From the NCBI RefSeq assembly GCF_042646425.1, contig NZ_JBHRTR010000015.1:186001-250000 (forward strand): a stretch of DNA of 64,000 nt. Reading direction: 5' to 3'. This document shows, piece after piece, positions 53,433 to 61,885 of the stretch. Within the stretch, counting starts at the first letter, position 1, and every line of letters starts with the position of its first letter. This DNA is from Marinibaculum pumilum. GTDB lineage: Bacteria; Pseudomonadota; Alphaproteobacteria; Ferrovibrionales; Ferrovibrionaceae. The position numbers were made by a program, and so were the translations under genes. The notes below the pieces were generated by a model, which searched no databases, was not told the DNA's origin, and was given only the letters and a program-made list of their open reading frames with translations.

Positions 53433-53570
53433 GAGCTATCGGCGCTTGCTATGGGGGGCGCTTGTACGGAGGCTCCCGCCGCCACGGGACGGTGCGGGCG
53501 GGAGGCTGCGGGACCGCTGAGCGCGCCGCCGCAGAATCGGCATTATACCAGTGAAGGGAGCCAGCCAAGG

Positions 53571-54005
53571 ATGACAGATGCGCACGGTGCCGGCGCCGGG
53601 CAGGCCGAAGGGGGCGCGAACGCGTCGGGTCGGGGCGAGCCGGTGATCCGCACGGCGCCGATGCCGTCGGACTGCAACAACAATGGCGACATCTTCGGCG
53701 GCTGGGTGCTGTCGCAGATGGACGTGGCAGGCGGAATCGTGGCCTCGCGGCGGGCGCGCGGCCGGGTGGTCACCGTTGCGATCACGGCGATGCGATTCAA
53801 CCAGCCGATCCGCGTGGGCGACGTGGTCAGCATCTACGGCCATGTCAGCAAGGTCGGCAAGACCTCGATCTCCGTGGAGCTGGAGACCATCGTCACCCGC
53901 AAGCTGGATCCCGACGAGATCAAGGTGACCGAAGGCACCTTCGTCTTCGTCGCCATCGATTCCGACGGCCAGCCGCGGCCGGTCGAGGCGCAGGGGCAGA
54001 CGTGA
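53571..54005 (+). CDS. YciA-type acyl-CoA thioesterase (hotdog fold)
   Basis: 144 residues. After a variable 28-residue lead the hotdog domain reads RTAPMPSDCNNNGDIFGGW, with the HGG-position Asn/Asp motif NNNGDIFGG of the YciA family. VTVAITAMRFNQPIRVGDVV and VGKTSISVELETI form the central strands. It hydrolyses acyl-CoAs in the cytosol. The ATG (53571) follows GGGAG at about 10 bases. The stop overlaps the start of the exported protein that follows (TGATG). Confidence 0.88.
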   Translation: MTDAHGAGAGQAEGGANASGRGEPVIRTAPMPSDCNNNGDIFGGWVLSQMDVAGGIVASRRARGRVVTVAITAMRFNQPIRVGDVVSIYGHVSKVGKTSISVELETIVTRKLDPDEIKVTEGTFVFVAIDSDGQPRPVEAQGQT

Positions 54006-54610
54006 TGTCCGGGCAGGGCGGGCAGGGGCGCATTGCATCGCATCTGGCCATCGCGAGCCTGGTTCTGGCGGTCCTCCTGCTGGCCTGCGCCGGCGGCCGG
54101 CCGGCGCAGGCGGCGGAGGCCCTGCCGACCATGATGGCGGTGGACTGGCGGTTGATCTTCGACGGCGTGGTCGACGAGCAGGGCCGGGCGAGCGGCTTCT
54201 CGGCGCCCGGCGAGAACGGCTATCCGCGCGATTGCCGGGCGGGCGCCGAAAGCTGCCGCCAGGGCGCCTGCTGCAGCGGGCACTGCAACGCCTGGGCCGA
54301 CGGGCTCGCCTCTGCGGACCAGCCCTGGCTGGCGACGGTGCGCCTGCGGCAGGATTGTCGCAGCCCGTGGATCAGGGCGGATTCCAGCCGCACGATGTTC
54401 CCGACGGGCTGGCCGGACAGCAAGGTGAAGGCGGTTGTCGTGTCCGCCTACGATGCCGGCCGGTCGCTGCCCGCGCGGGGCGACCTGTGGTGCGGCTGTG
54501 CCGGCGACATGACCATCTTCGGCCGCCAGACCCAGGGCGTCATCACCGCCGCCTGGCCGTCCCCGGACCAGGCCTGCGGCTGCGAACAGGTGCCGCTGCA
54601 TAAGCGGTGA
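54005..54610 (+). CDS. Exported Cys-rich protein of unknown function
   Basis: 201 residues. The N-terminal signal region (HLAIASLVLAVLLLACAGG) has a possible lipobox Cys or a signal-peptidase site after AQA. The mature part carries ten Cys clustered as RDCRAGAESCRQGACCSGHC, one QDC, WCGCAG and ACGCEQ, suggesting several disulfides or a metal site. No family is recognised. It is translationally coupled to the YciA gene (TGATG), and the SecDF gene follows about 650 bp downstream. Confidence 0.7.
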   Translation: MSGQGGQGRIASHLAIASLVLAVLLLACAGGRPAQAAEALPTMMAVDWRLIFDGVVDEQGRASGFSAPGENGYPRDCRAGAESCRQGACCSGHCNAWADGLASADQPWLATVRLRQDCRSPWIRADSSRTMFPTGWPDSKVKAVVVSAYDAGRSLPARGDLWCGCAGDMTIFGRQTQGVITAAWPSPDQACGCEQVPLHKR

Positions 54611-54750
54611 ATGGCGGCCGGCACCGCCGGCACAAAAATATTGCCGTGCCGGGTCCTTGTGCGGCGGGGCGAGTCTGACGATTTGGAGGAACGGACCGGT
54701 CCGGGCGCCGCCAGGTCGCGGCGCTGCCGGTGCGTGGGGGTGGCATATCG

Positions 54751-55155
54751 ATGCGCCAGTGGCGCTTCGTCGACGGATGGACCGCAGGACTGACGGCCGC
54801 GCTCGCGGCACTGCTCCTGCTGCTGCCCATTATGCTCCTGCCGGCCGCAGCGGCCGGCCCGGAGGACCTGCCGGCCTTGCAGGACAGCGCCGGGCTGACG
54901 CCGTTCGATTCCCCCCGCGACCAGGATGCCGTCCGCACCGCAGCGCATGTCGGGGCCCTGGGCCGTGCCGGTCAGGACAGGTCGCGGCCGGGCGGCCCTG
55001 GCGGCGACAGGGATCCGGAATCGGCGGCCGTGATGCCCGCCGTGCCGGGACCGGCCGCGCACGGTAGCTTCCTGGCGCAGCCCTGTGCCGGCGAACGCCC
55101 GGGCGGTCCGCTGCGGTCGACCCTCCGGCAGCGCAGCCCGCCGTTCGGGGCCTGA
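54751..55155 (+). CDS. Hypothetical exported protein
   Basis: 134 residues from ATG 54751, preceded by GGGGGTGG; a GTG 21 bases upstream is an alternative. A clear hydrophobic export segment (LTAALAALLLLLPIMLLPAAAAG) is followed by a Gly/Pro/Arg-rich, poorly ordered tail with one Cys. Codon use follows the genome, but there is no recognised family and the tail looks low-complexity, so it may be a genuine small exported protein or a chance frame. Confidence 0.45.
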   Translation: MRQWRFVDGWTAGLTAALAALLLLLPIMLLPAAAAGPEDLPALQDSAGLTPFDSPRDQDAVRTAAHVGALGRAGQDRSRPGGPGGDRDPESAAVMPAVPGPAAHGSFLAQPCAGERPGGPLRSTLRQRSPPFGA

Positions 55156-55257
55156 CGGTCTGCGCCGTCGGCGGTGCCAGCCGGCGGCCCTCACGCACAT
55201 CCCCGCATGTCCGCCGGCCCGGCGCTGCGCCGGGCCCGCATGGCCCGTCCGGATTCC

Positions 55258-57774
55258 ATGAAGATCTCCTTCTGGCGGCTTGCCGCCTATGCCCTGCTCA
55301 TCGTCTGCGGCCTGGCCGTGGGCGTTCCCGCCCTGCTCGGGCCCGCCGCCCTGCGCCACTGGCCCGACTGGCTGCCGCACCGTGCGCTCACCCTCGGTCT
55401 CGACCTTCGGGGCGGCTCCTACCTCCTGCTCCGCCTGGACGGCACGCAACTGCGCGCCGACCTGCGCGACGATGCCGTGCAGCAGGCACGGGACGCGCTG
55501 CGTGCGGCGGGGCTGCAGGCCCGGACCGTCACCGCCGGGACCGACGGCGCGACGATCGTCCTGACGGACGGAGCGGCCGCCGCTGCCGCCCGGACGGCCC
55601 TGGCGCGCCAGCTGGGAGCCGGCGTCGAGGTCGCGGTGGCGCGCGGCGGCACTGAGGGGACGGCTGTGCTGGAGCTGCGTCTCGCCACCGCCGCCGTGGC
55701 GGAGCGGCAGGCCGATGCACTGGCGCAGAGCATCGAGATCCTGCGCCGGCGCCTCGACGAGATCGGCGTCGCCGAACCGAGCCTGCAGCGGGTCGGCGGC
55801 GACCGCATCATGGTGCAGCTGCCCGGCGTCGAGGATCCGGGGACCCTCCGCAGCCTGCTGGGAAGCACCGCCCGGCTCGCCTTCCACCTGGGCACGCCGC
55901 TGGCCGCCGGCGCACCTGCACCTGCCGGGCTGAAGGTGCTGCCGGGCGTGGAGAGCGGCTCGCGCTACGCGGTGGTGCCGCGCCCTGCGCTGCTGGGCGA
56001 GCGGCTGCGCAACGCCACGGCGGGATTCGACCAGCAGATGGGCCAGCCCGTCGTCTCCTTCCAGCTCGACAGGGCGGGGGCGCAGCAGTTCGCCAGGCTG
56101 ACGCAGCAGCATCTCGGCCGGCCCCTGGTGGTGGTGCTGGACGACAGGGTGCTCAGCGCGCCGGTGATCCGGGAACCGATCCTGGACGGCAGCGGGCAGA
56201 TCAGCGGCGGTTTCAGCTTCCGTGAGAGCAGCCAGCTGGCAGCGCTGCTGCGGGCCGGCGCGCTGCCGGTGCCGCTTGAAGTGGAGGAGGCCCGCACCGT
56301 CGGTGCCGAGCTGGGGGAGGATTCCATCGCCCTCGGCGCCTGGAACGGGGCGGCCGGCTTCCTGCTGGTCTGCGGCGCAATGGCCTGGCTCTACGGGCGC
56401 TGGGGGCTGGCAGCCAGTGCCGCACTCGCCGTCAACGCCGTCCTGACCATCGCCGCCATGACCCTGCTCGGTGCCACCCTGACCCTGCCGGGGATCGCCG
56501 GCATGATCCTGGGACTGGGACTGGCCGTGGACGCCAATGTCCTGATCAACGAGCGGGTGCGCGAGGAGAGCCGCCGCGGCAGCGGCGCCGCGACGGCCTT
56601 GCAGGCCGGCTTCTCGCGGGCCTACCGGACGGTGGTGGATTCCAACGTCACCACATTGCTGGCGATGCTGATGCTGTTCTGGTTCGGCAGCGGCCCGGTC
56701 CGGGGCTTTGCGGTCACCATGGCGATGAGCATCGGCATCTCGATGTTCACGGCGGTGACGGTCGTGATGGCGGCGATGTCGGCCAGCCTCCGGTTGTGGC
56801 CGCGGCGCCGGTTCGAGATCCGCCCCTTCCTGTCCCGCCGGCTGATCCCGCTGGAACCGCGCATCAGGTTCATGCGGGCCCGCTATCTGGGCCTGGCGGT
56901 GTCGCTGGTCCTGTCCCTGGCATCGCTTGCCCTGGTCGCGGCGCCGGGCCTGAACTACGGCATCGATTTCCGGGGCGGCACCCTGATCGAGGCGACGGCA
57001 CCCCGGCCGCTGCCGCTGCCGGAGCTGCGGACCGGGCTGTCGGCCCTCGGCCTCGGCGATGTCGGCCTGCAGCAGTTCGGCGACGGCCGCACCGTTCAGG
57101 TCCGCTTCGAGGATCGACCCGGCGGGCCGGCAGCGCAGGAAGCCATGATCGCCCAGGCCCGGCAGGCGCTGGCTGCCATTGCGCCGGACAGCCGGGTCGA
57201 CCGGGTGGAGGTGGTCGGGCCCCGGGTCAGTGCGGAACTCGTCCAGTCCGGCCTGCTGGCGGTGCTGTTCGCCGCAGCCGCGATCTTCGCCTATATCTGG
57301 CTGCGCTTTGAATGGCCGTTCGCCGTCGGCGCGGTGGTTACCTTGTGCCTCGACGTCACGAAGGTCCTGGGGCTGTTCGCGCTGACCGGTCTGGACTTCG
57401 GCCTGACGGCCGTTGTCGCGCTGCTCACCCTGATCGGCTACTCGATCAACGACAAGGTCGTCGTCTACGACCGGATGCGGGAGAACCTGCGTCTCTGCAA
57501 GGCGATGACCCTGCGCGAGGTGATCGACCTCTCGATCAACCAGACCCTGGCGCGCTCCCTCTACACCTCCGTCACCGCGCTGCTGGCAATCCTGCCGCTT
57601 GCGGTCTGGGGCGGCCATGCGGTTCAGAGCTTCGCGATCCCCATGGCCTTCGGGATCGTGGTCGCCGCCAGCTCTTCGGTCTTCATCGCCGCGCCGATCC
57701 TGCTCTTCCTCGGCGACTGGCGCCGCCGCCGGCGGCCGGCTGCCGCCGCCCCGCTTGCCGCGGGCGCGTCCTGA
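55258..57774 (+). CDS. secDF: Fused protein translocase subunit SecDF
   Basis: 838 residues from ATG 55258 (MKISFWRLAAYALLIVCGLA); frames open upstream to 55174 lack a ribosome site. The SecD half has LTLGLDLRGGSYLLLRLD, the large periplasmic P1 domain and a six-helix bundle with LGLAVDANVLINERVREE. The SecF half restarts at MRARYLGLAVSLVLSL with LNYGIDFRGGTLIEA, then IGYSINDKVVVYDRMREN. SecDF uses the proton gradient to pull exported proteins through SecYEG. Alphaproteobacteria often encode secD and secF separately, so this fusion may be the only copy or a second one. It is convergent with glnA. Confidence 0.92.
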   Translation: MKISFWRLAAYALLIVCGLAVGVPALLGPAALRHWPDWLPHRALTLGLDLRGGSYLLLRLDGTQLRADLRDDAVQQARDALRAAGLQARTVTAGTDGATIVLTDGAAAAAARTALARQLGAGVEVAVARGGTEGTAVLELRLATAAVAERQADALAQSIEILRRRLDEIGVAEPSLQRVGGDRIMVQLPGVEDPGTLRSLLGSTARLAFHLGTPLAAGAPAPAGLKVLPGVESGSRYAVVPRPALLGERLRNATAGFDQQMGQPVVSFQLDRAGAQQFARLTQQHLGRPLVVVLDDRVLSAPVIREPILDGSGQISGGFSFRESSQLAALLRAGALPVPLEVEEARTVGAELGEDSIALGAWNGAAGFLLVCGAMAWLYGRWGLAASAALAVNAVLTIAAMTLLGATLTLPGIAGMILGLGLAVDANVLINERVREESRRGSGAATALQAGFSRAYRTVVDSNVTTLLAMLMLFWFGSGPVRGFAVTMAMSIGISMFTAVTVVMAAMSASLRLWPRRRFEIRPFLSRRLIPLEPRIRFMRARYLGLAVSLVLSLASLALVAAPGLNYGIDFRGGTLIEATAPRPLPLPELRTGLSALGLGDVGLQQFGDGRTVQVRFEDRPGGPAAQEAMIAQARQALAAIAPDSRVDRVEVVGPRVSAELVQSGLLAVLFAAAAIFAYIWLRFEWPFAVGAVVTLCLDVTKVLGLFALTGLDFGLTAVVALLTLIGYSINDKVVVYDRMRENLRLCKAMTLREVIDLSINQTLARSLYTSVTALLAILPLAVWGGHAVQSFAIPMAFGIVVAASSSVFIAAPILLFLGDWRRRRRPAAAAPLAAGAS

Positions 57775-57793
57775 ACCGATCGGGCGGGCGACG

Positions 57794-57825
57794 AAAAAGG
57801 CGGCCCGGCTGGTGCCGGGCCGCCT
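57794..57825 (-). terminator. Rho-independent terminator of glnA
   Basis: AGGCGGCCCGGC and GCCGGGCCGCCT form a 12-bp perfect stem with a 4-base loop (57798-57825). On the minus strand a T-run (57798-57794) follows at once. It lies 88 bp downstream of the glnA stop. The hairpin could also serve the convergent SecDF gene, but no T-run follows on the plus strand. Confidence 0.75.
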
Positions 57826-57841
57826 CTGTCGCGCAGGCGAT

Positions 57842-57905
57842 GCGCCGCCCCTGGGAACGCAGGGGGCGGCGCCGCGCCGCCCCTGGGAACGCAGGGGGCG
57901 GCGCC
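57842..57905. repeat. Two exact 32-bp tandem hairpin units behind glnA
   Basis: Identical 32-base units at 57842 and 57874, then a partial GCGCC. Each unit is self-complementary (GCGCCGCCCCTG against CAGGGGGCGGCGC with one bulge), so the glnA 3' UTR would fold into two adjacent stable stems before the terminator. Confidence 0.9.
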
Positions 57906-57912
57906 GCGCCGG

Positions 57913-59322
57913 TCAGACGCTGTAGTACATCTGGAACTCGATCGGGTGCGGGGTGTGCTCGAAGTTGTACACCTCCTCCCACTTCAGCTCGAGATAGCCG
58001 TTGATGAAGTCGTCGGTGAAGACGTCGCCCTTCTTCAGGAAGTCGCGGTCCGCATCCAGCGCCTCCAGCGCGTCGCGCAGCGAGCCGCAGACCTGCGGCA
58101 CGTTGGCCAGTTCCTCCGGCGGCAGGTCGTAGAGGTTCTTGTCCATCGGGTCGCCGGGATGGATCTTGTTCTCGATCCCGTCCAGGCCGGCCATCAGCAT
58201 CGCCGAATAGGCGAGGTAGGGGTTGGCGGCCGGGTCGGGGAAGCGCACCTCGACCCGCTTGCCCTTCGGCGAGGCGGAGAAGGGAATGCGGCAGGAGGCG
58301 GAGCGGTTGCGGGCGGAATAGGCCAGCAGCACCGGCGCCTCGAAGCCCGGGATCAGGCGCTTGTAGGAGTTGGTCGACGGGTTGGTGAAGGCGTTCAGCG
58401 CGCGCGCATGCTTGATGATGCCGCCGATATAGTACAGCGCCGTCTCCGAGAGGTCGTTGTAGCCGGAACCCGCGAAGGTCGGCTTGCCGTCCTTCCAGAT
58501 CGACTGGTGGACATGCATGCCGGAGCCGTTGTCGCCCTTGACCGGCTTCGGCATGAAGGTCGCCGTCTTGCCGTAGGAATGGGCGACGTTGTGGACGCAG
58601 TACTTGTAGATCTGCATCGCGTCGCCGCAGCTCAGCAGGGTGCCGAACATGATGCCCAGCTCATGCTGGCTCGGCGCCACCTCATGGTGATGCTTCTCGG
58701 TCTTCACGCCCATCTCGCGGATGGTGGTGAGCATCTCCGAGCGCAGGTCCTGGCCGTGGTCGACCGGCGCGACCGGGAAATAGCCGCCTTTCACCGCTGG
58801 CCGGTGGGCCGGGTTGCCGCCCTCGTAGGACTTGTTGGAATTGTACGGTCCTTCCATGTCGTCGAGCACCACCGAGGTCTCGTTCATCGCGACCTTGAAG
58901 CGGACATCGTCGAACACGAAGAACTCGGCTTCCGGGCCGAAATAGGCGGTGTCGCCGATCCCGGTATAGCCCAGATAGGCCTGCGCCTTCTTCGCGATGC
59001 CGCGCGGGCAGCGCTCATAGGGCTCGTTGGTCAGGGGCTCCAGCACGTCGCAGAACAGCACCAGGGTGGTCTGCGCCATGAAGGGGTCCAGGACGGCGGT
59101 GGTCAGGTCCGGCATCAGGGTCATGTCGGACTCGTTGATCACCTTCCAGCCGGCGATCGACGAGCCGTCGAACATGATGCCCTCGACCAGGTGCTCCTCT
59201 TCCAGGTAGGTCGCGTCCAGGGCGACGTGCTGCCACTTGCCCCGCGGATCGGTGAAGCGGAAGTCGATGAACTTCACCTCCTTGTCCTTGATCATCTTCA
59301 GCACGCTGCTGGCATCGGACAT
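57913..59322 (-). CDS. glnA: Glutamine synthetase type I
   Basis: 469 residues from ATG 59322 (MSDASSVLKMIKDKEVKFIDF), with GGGAGAG upstream. The catalytic core contains FGPEAEFFVFDD, KHHHEVAPSQHELG (metal and substrate), MPKPVKGDNGSGMHVHQS and NPSTNSYKRLIPGFEAP. The adenylylation site is Tyr398 in KNLYDLPPEE, modified by the GlnE encoded at 18902-21874. It makes glutamine from glutamate and ammonia as a dodecamer. It lies downstream of glnB on the same strand (217 bp), the standard glnBA arrangement in Azospirillum relatives, with a shared sigma-54 promoter and possibly one of its own in the gap. Confidence 0.97.
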   Translation of the reverse strand: MSDASSVLKMIKDKEVKFIDFRFTDPRGKWQHVALDATYLEEEHLVEGIMFDGSSIAGWKVINESDMTLMPDLTTAVLDPFMAQTTLVLFCDVLEPLTNEPYERCPRGIAKKAQAYLGYTGIGDTAYFGPEAEFFVFDDVRFKVAMNETSVVLDDMEGPYNSNKSYEGGNPAHRPAVKGGYFPVAPVDHGQDLRSEMLTTIREMGVKTEKHHHEVAPSQHELGIMFGTLLSCGDAMQIYKYCVHNVAHSYGKTATFMPKPVKGDNGSGMHVHQSIWKDGKPTFAGSGYNDLSETALYYIGGIIKHARALNAFTNPSTNSYKRLIPGFEAPVLLAYSARNRSASCRIPFSASPKGKRVEVRFPDPAANPYLAYSAMLMAGLDGIENKIHPGDPMDKNLYDLPPEELANVPQVCGSLRDALEALDADRDFLKKGDVFTDDFINGYLELKWEEVYNFEHTPHPIEFQMYYSV

Positions 59323-59539
59323 GCTCTTCTCTCCCAAGTAGTGCCGTTACAGTGCATGAACGGGGAAACTGTTGCGGTTGCGCTCCGGCCCCGGCGGGCC
59401 GGCGTCCAGTGGCGTGCGGTCTTCGGCGCATGGCCTTCGGACGCGGTGGCCCCGGGGCGGGTCGCAAACCTGGCTGCCGCGCCGTCCCCACTTCGGCGGC
59501 AGCTGACCGGGACCTGCCCGGTCGCAATAGCATCTGACG

Positions 59540-59878
59540 TCAGATCGCGCTCGCGCCCTTTTCGCCGGTGCGGATGCGGATCGCCTCGTCGACGGTGGAC
59601 ACGAAGATCTTGCCGTCGCCGATCCGGCCGGTGCGGGCGGCTTCCATGATCGCCTCGATCGCCCGGTCGACCAGATCGTCCTCCAGCACGATCTCTACCT
59701 TCACCTTCGGCAGGAAATCTACAACGTACTCCGCACCCCGATAGAGTTCCGTATGCCCCTTCTGGCGGCCGAACCCCTTGGCCTCCATGACAGTGATGCC
59801 CTGGAGGCCGATCTCGTGGAGCGCTTCCTTCACTTCGTCCAGCTTGAACGGTTTGATAATCGCTTCGATTTTTTTCAT
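59540..59878 (-). CDS. glnB: Nitrogen regulatory PII protein
   Basis: 112 residues: MKKIEAIIKPFKLDEVKEAL. The T-loop contains the uridylylation Tyr51 in GHTELYRGAEY, and B-loop and C-loop residues TGRIGDGKIFV and RIRTGEKGASAI are intact. It senses 2-oxoglutarate, ATP and ADP and controls GlnE and NtrB. The glnA linkage favours GlnB over the ammonium-transporter-linked GlnK. The stop codon sits in the middle of a perfect 14-bp palindrome (59532-59545). Confidence 0.97.
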   Translation of the reverse strand: MKKIEAIIKPFKLDEVKEALHEIGLQGITVMEAKGFGRQKGHTELYRGAEYVVDFLPKVKVEIVLEDDLVDRAIEAIMEAARTGRIGDGKIFVSTVDEAIRIRTGEKGASAI

Positions 59879-60033
59879 CTGTCCGGTCTGTCTCGTGTGC
59901 GTGGCCGACGTCGCATTCGGGAAGGCGGCGTAACTGCGCGGCCGGTCCGCGGCCAGCCGCCGAAACAGCCGTGTCGCCTGGGCCGGTACCGCAGCTTCGC
60001 TGGGAAGGCGCGGCAGCGCTCCACCGCGGGTAC

Positions 60034-60048
60034 GCACAGGGCGTGCCA
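60034..60048 (-). promoter_or_regulatory. Sigma-54 (-24/-12) promoter of glnBA
   Basis: On the minus strand TGGCACG-CCCT-GTGC matches TGGCACG-N4-TTGC at 10 of 11 defined positions, with the invariant GG and GC at the required spacing. A start near 60022 would leave a leader of about 144 bases before the glnB ATG. Confidence 0.8.
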
Positions 60049-60143
60049 AGACGGCGGCCCGCCATCGGCGGCGCGGGATCCCGCGCCTTTTCCGCATGAC
60101 GTCCCGGCGGCACCCGTGCCCCCGGCCCGACAGGGGTGACATC

Positions 60144-60160
60144 TGCACAGCAATTGGGCA
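60144..60160 (-). promoter_or_regulatory. NtrC enhancer-like site of glnBA
   Basis: TGCAC-AGCAATT-GGGCA matches the NtrC dyad TGCAC-N7-GTGCA at 9 of 10 positions. It is centred about 130 bases upstream of the predicted sigma-54 start, within the usual enhancer range of NtrC at glnA. Confidence 0.6.
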
Positions 60161-60323
60161 AGCCGCTGATCGGAAATGCATCGCCGGTGCCGGCGGCAGC
60201 CGCCCATTTCCTGGGCACGGCCTGCAGGGCGCAGGGCATGCCCGGACCACTTGACCGGTCGGGGTGGCGGCATTACAACCCCGGCCTCTTTGGTGGCCGC
60301 GGCGCACGCATGCGGTCCCGATG

Positions 60324-60400
60324 GCGAGGGTAGCTCAGCTGGTTAGAGCGCCTGACTGTGACTCAGGAGGTCGCGGGTTCGAGCCCCGTTCCTCGCCCCA
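60324..60400 (+). tRNA. tRNA-His (GTG anticodon)
   Basis: A cloverleaf can be drawn: acceptor GCGAGGG with TCCTCGC, anticodon stem CCTGA/TCAGG with loop CTGTGAC (GTG), T arm GCGGG-TTCGAGC-CCCGT, C at the discriminator position and encoded CCA. A G precedes position 1, as required for the histidine identity pair G-1:C73. Confidence 0.96.
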
Positions 60401-60459
60401 TCTTCCTTCCCAGCACTTCCGTATGCCAGGGCCTTGCCGCCGGCAGGCCGTGCGGCCGT

Positions 60460-60945
60460 TCAGGTCGCCAGGATCGGCTCGAGCGCGCGGCGCAGTTTTT
60501 CCGGAACCGGGACCGGGCGCCGGCTCTCGCGGTCCACATAGACGTGGACGAAATAGCCGAACGCCGCCGGCTCGGTATCGTCGCCGCGGAACAGGCCGAT
60601 CTCGTAGGTGACCGAACTGCGGCCCATGCGGCGCACCCGAAGGCCCGCCGCCACGATGTCGGGAAAGGTCAGCGGCTTGCGATAGGTGCACTTCGTCTCC
60701 ACGACGAGGCCGATGACCGGATCCGCCTGGATATCCAATCCGCCCTTCTCGATCAGGAAGGCATTCGCGACGGTATCGAAATAGCTGTAGTACACGACAT
60801 TGTTCACATGGCCGTAGGTGTCGTTGTCCATCCAGCGGGTCGGGATTTCACGGACATGCGGAAAGCTGGCACGGTCCTGCAGCGGCGCGTCGGCTTCTGC
60901 CGGTGAGGTGCAGGGCTTTGGGGCGCGGTCGGGGGCGGCGTTCAT
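60460..60945 (-). CDS. Acyl-CoA thioesterase, 4HBT/YbgC-like hotdog family
   Basis: 161 residues from ATG 60945, GAGGA seven bases upstream. The 4-hydroxybenzoyl-CoA thioesterase signature TRWMDNDTYGHVNNVVYYSYFD includes the catalytic Asp (MDNDTYGHVN). KCTYRKPLTFPD and RMGRSSVTYEIGLF complete the fold. The substrate is unknown. It is convergent with tRNA-His. Confidence 0.9.
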   Translation of the reverse strand: MNAAPDRAPKPCTSPAEADAPLQDRASFPHVREIPTRWMDNDTYGHVNNVVYYSYFDTVANAFLIEKGGLDIQADPVIGLVVETKCTYRKPLTFPDIVAAGLRVRRMGRSSVTYEIGLFRGDDTEPAAFGYFVHVYVDRESRRPVPVPEKLRRALEPILAT

Positions 60946-61110
60946 TCGGCGATCCTCGTCACGCAACTGCGATGCTGCGCCGCAATATGGCGGGGAAAGC
61001 GGCTGGATAGCCGAGCCCGGTCAGAGGTTCAAGGCGCTGCAAGGCCCGGTTTGCCGCGTGGAACCGCATTGCACGACTGGTCAACCGGGCGGAATTGAGG
61101 GGGAACCGAC

Positions 61111-61878
61111 ATGACGGAACTGTTTTCGCTGGACGGCCGCGTGGCTCTCGTGACCGGCGCCAGCCGCGGCCTGGGTCTGGCCATGGCGGCCGCGCTTCAC
61201 CAGGCGGGTGCCACGGTGGTACTGAACGGGCGGGATGCGGAGAGTCTGCGCCGGGCGGCCGCCACGATCGCCGCCGACGGCGAGCGGACGGACGTGGCCG
61301 CCTTCGATGTGGCCGACGAGACGGCAGCCAAGGCGGCGGTGGCGGATATCGTCGCCCGGCATGGCCGGCTCGACATCCTGATCAACAATGCCGGCATCAA
61401 TTCGCGCCAGCCTTTCCTGGAGCAGCCGACGGAAGACTGGCGGCGGATCCTGGAGGTGAACCTGCACAGCGTGTACCTGCTGGCGAAGCTCTGCGCCGCG
61501 CCGATGGTGGACGCCGGCTGGGGCCGGATCGTCAATATCGGCTCGGTCATGTCGGTACTCGGCCGGCCGGGCATCCACGCCTATTCGGCGGCCAAGCACG
61601 GCCTGGTGGGGCTGACGAAGTCGGTGGCATCGGAGCTGGGGCCGCGCGGGGTGACCTGCAATGCCATCGGCCCGGGCTATTTCCGGACCGAACTGACGCA
61701 GGCGCTGCAGGACGACAAGGCCTTCCACGACCTGGTCTGCCGGGTCACGCCGGTCGGCCGCTGGGGCAATCCGGAGGAACTCGGCGCGGCCGCGGTCTTC
61801 CTCTGCTCGCCCGGGGCCGCCTATGTGAACGGCCATCTCCTGATGATCGACGGTGGCATGACCACCTCCTTCCTGTAG
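61111..61878 (+). CDS. Short-chain dehydrogenase/reductase (gluconate 5-dehydrogenase-like), paralog 1
   Basis: 255 residues. LVTGASRGLGLAMA is the NADP motif, then NNAGINSRQ, catalytic Ser in IGSVMSVLG and YxxxK in YSAAKHGLVGL. The C terminus NGHLLMIDGGMTTSFL is shared nearly unchanged with the next gene. The motif set resembles gluconate 5-dehydrogenases or 3-oxoacyl-ACP reductases; the substrate is not fixed. Promoter region upstream not resolved. Confidence 0.9.
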   Translation: MTELFSLDGRVALVTGASRGLGLAMAAALHQAGATVVLNGRDAESLRRAAATIAADGERTDVAAFDVADETAAKAAVADIVARHGRLDILINNAGINSRQPFLEQPTEDWRRILEVNLHSVYLLAKLCAAPMVDAGWGRIVNIGSVMSVLGRPGIHAYSAAKHGLVGLTKSVASELGPRGVTCNAIGPGYFRTELTQALQDDKAFHDLVCRVTPVGRWGNPEELGAAAVFLCSPGAAYVNGHLLMIDGGMTTSFL

Positions 61879-61885
61879 ACCGGTC

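Larger units (their letters stand above)
59879..60323. other. Control region upstream of glnB
   Basis: 445 bases holding the -24/-12 promoter (60034-60048) and an NtrC-like site (60144-60160), both oriented for glnB on the minus strand. tRNA-His begins on the plus strand at the right edge. Open frames here overlap the control sites and have no family features. Confidence 0.65.

Noticed and set aside
52530..53568. Plus-strand extension that would put about 350 residues in front of the YciA thioesterase
   Set aside because: It is antisense to parE. The thioesterase has a proper start and ribosome site at 53571 and a normal family length.
57842..57905. Two direct repeats that could be taken for a minimal CRISPR array
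   Set aside because: The 32-bp units are directly adjacent with no spacer and no cas genes are nearby. They are tandem hairpin units in a 3' UTR.
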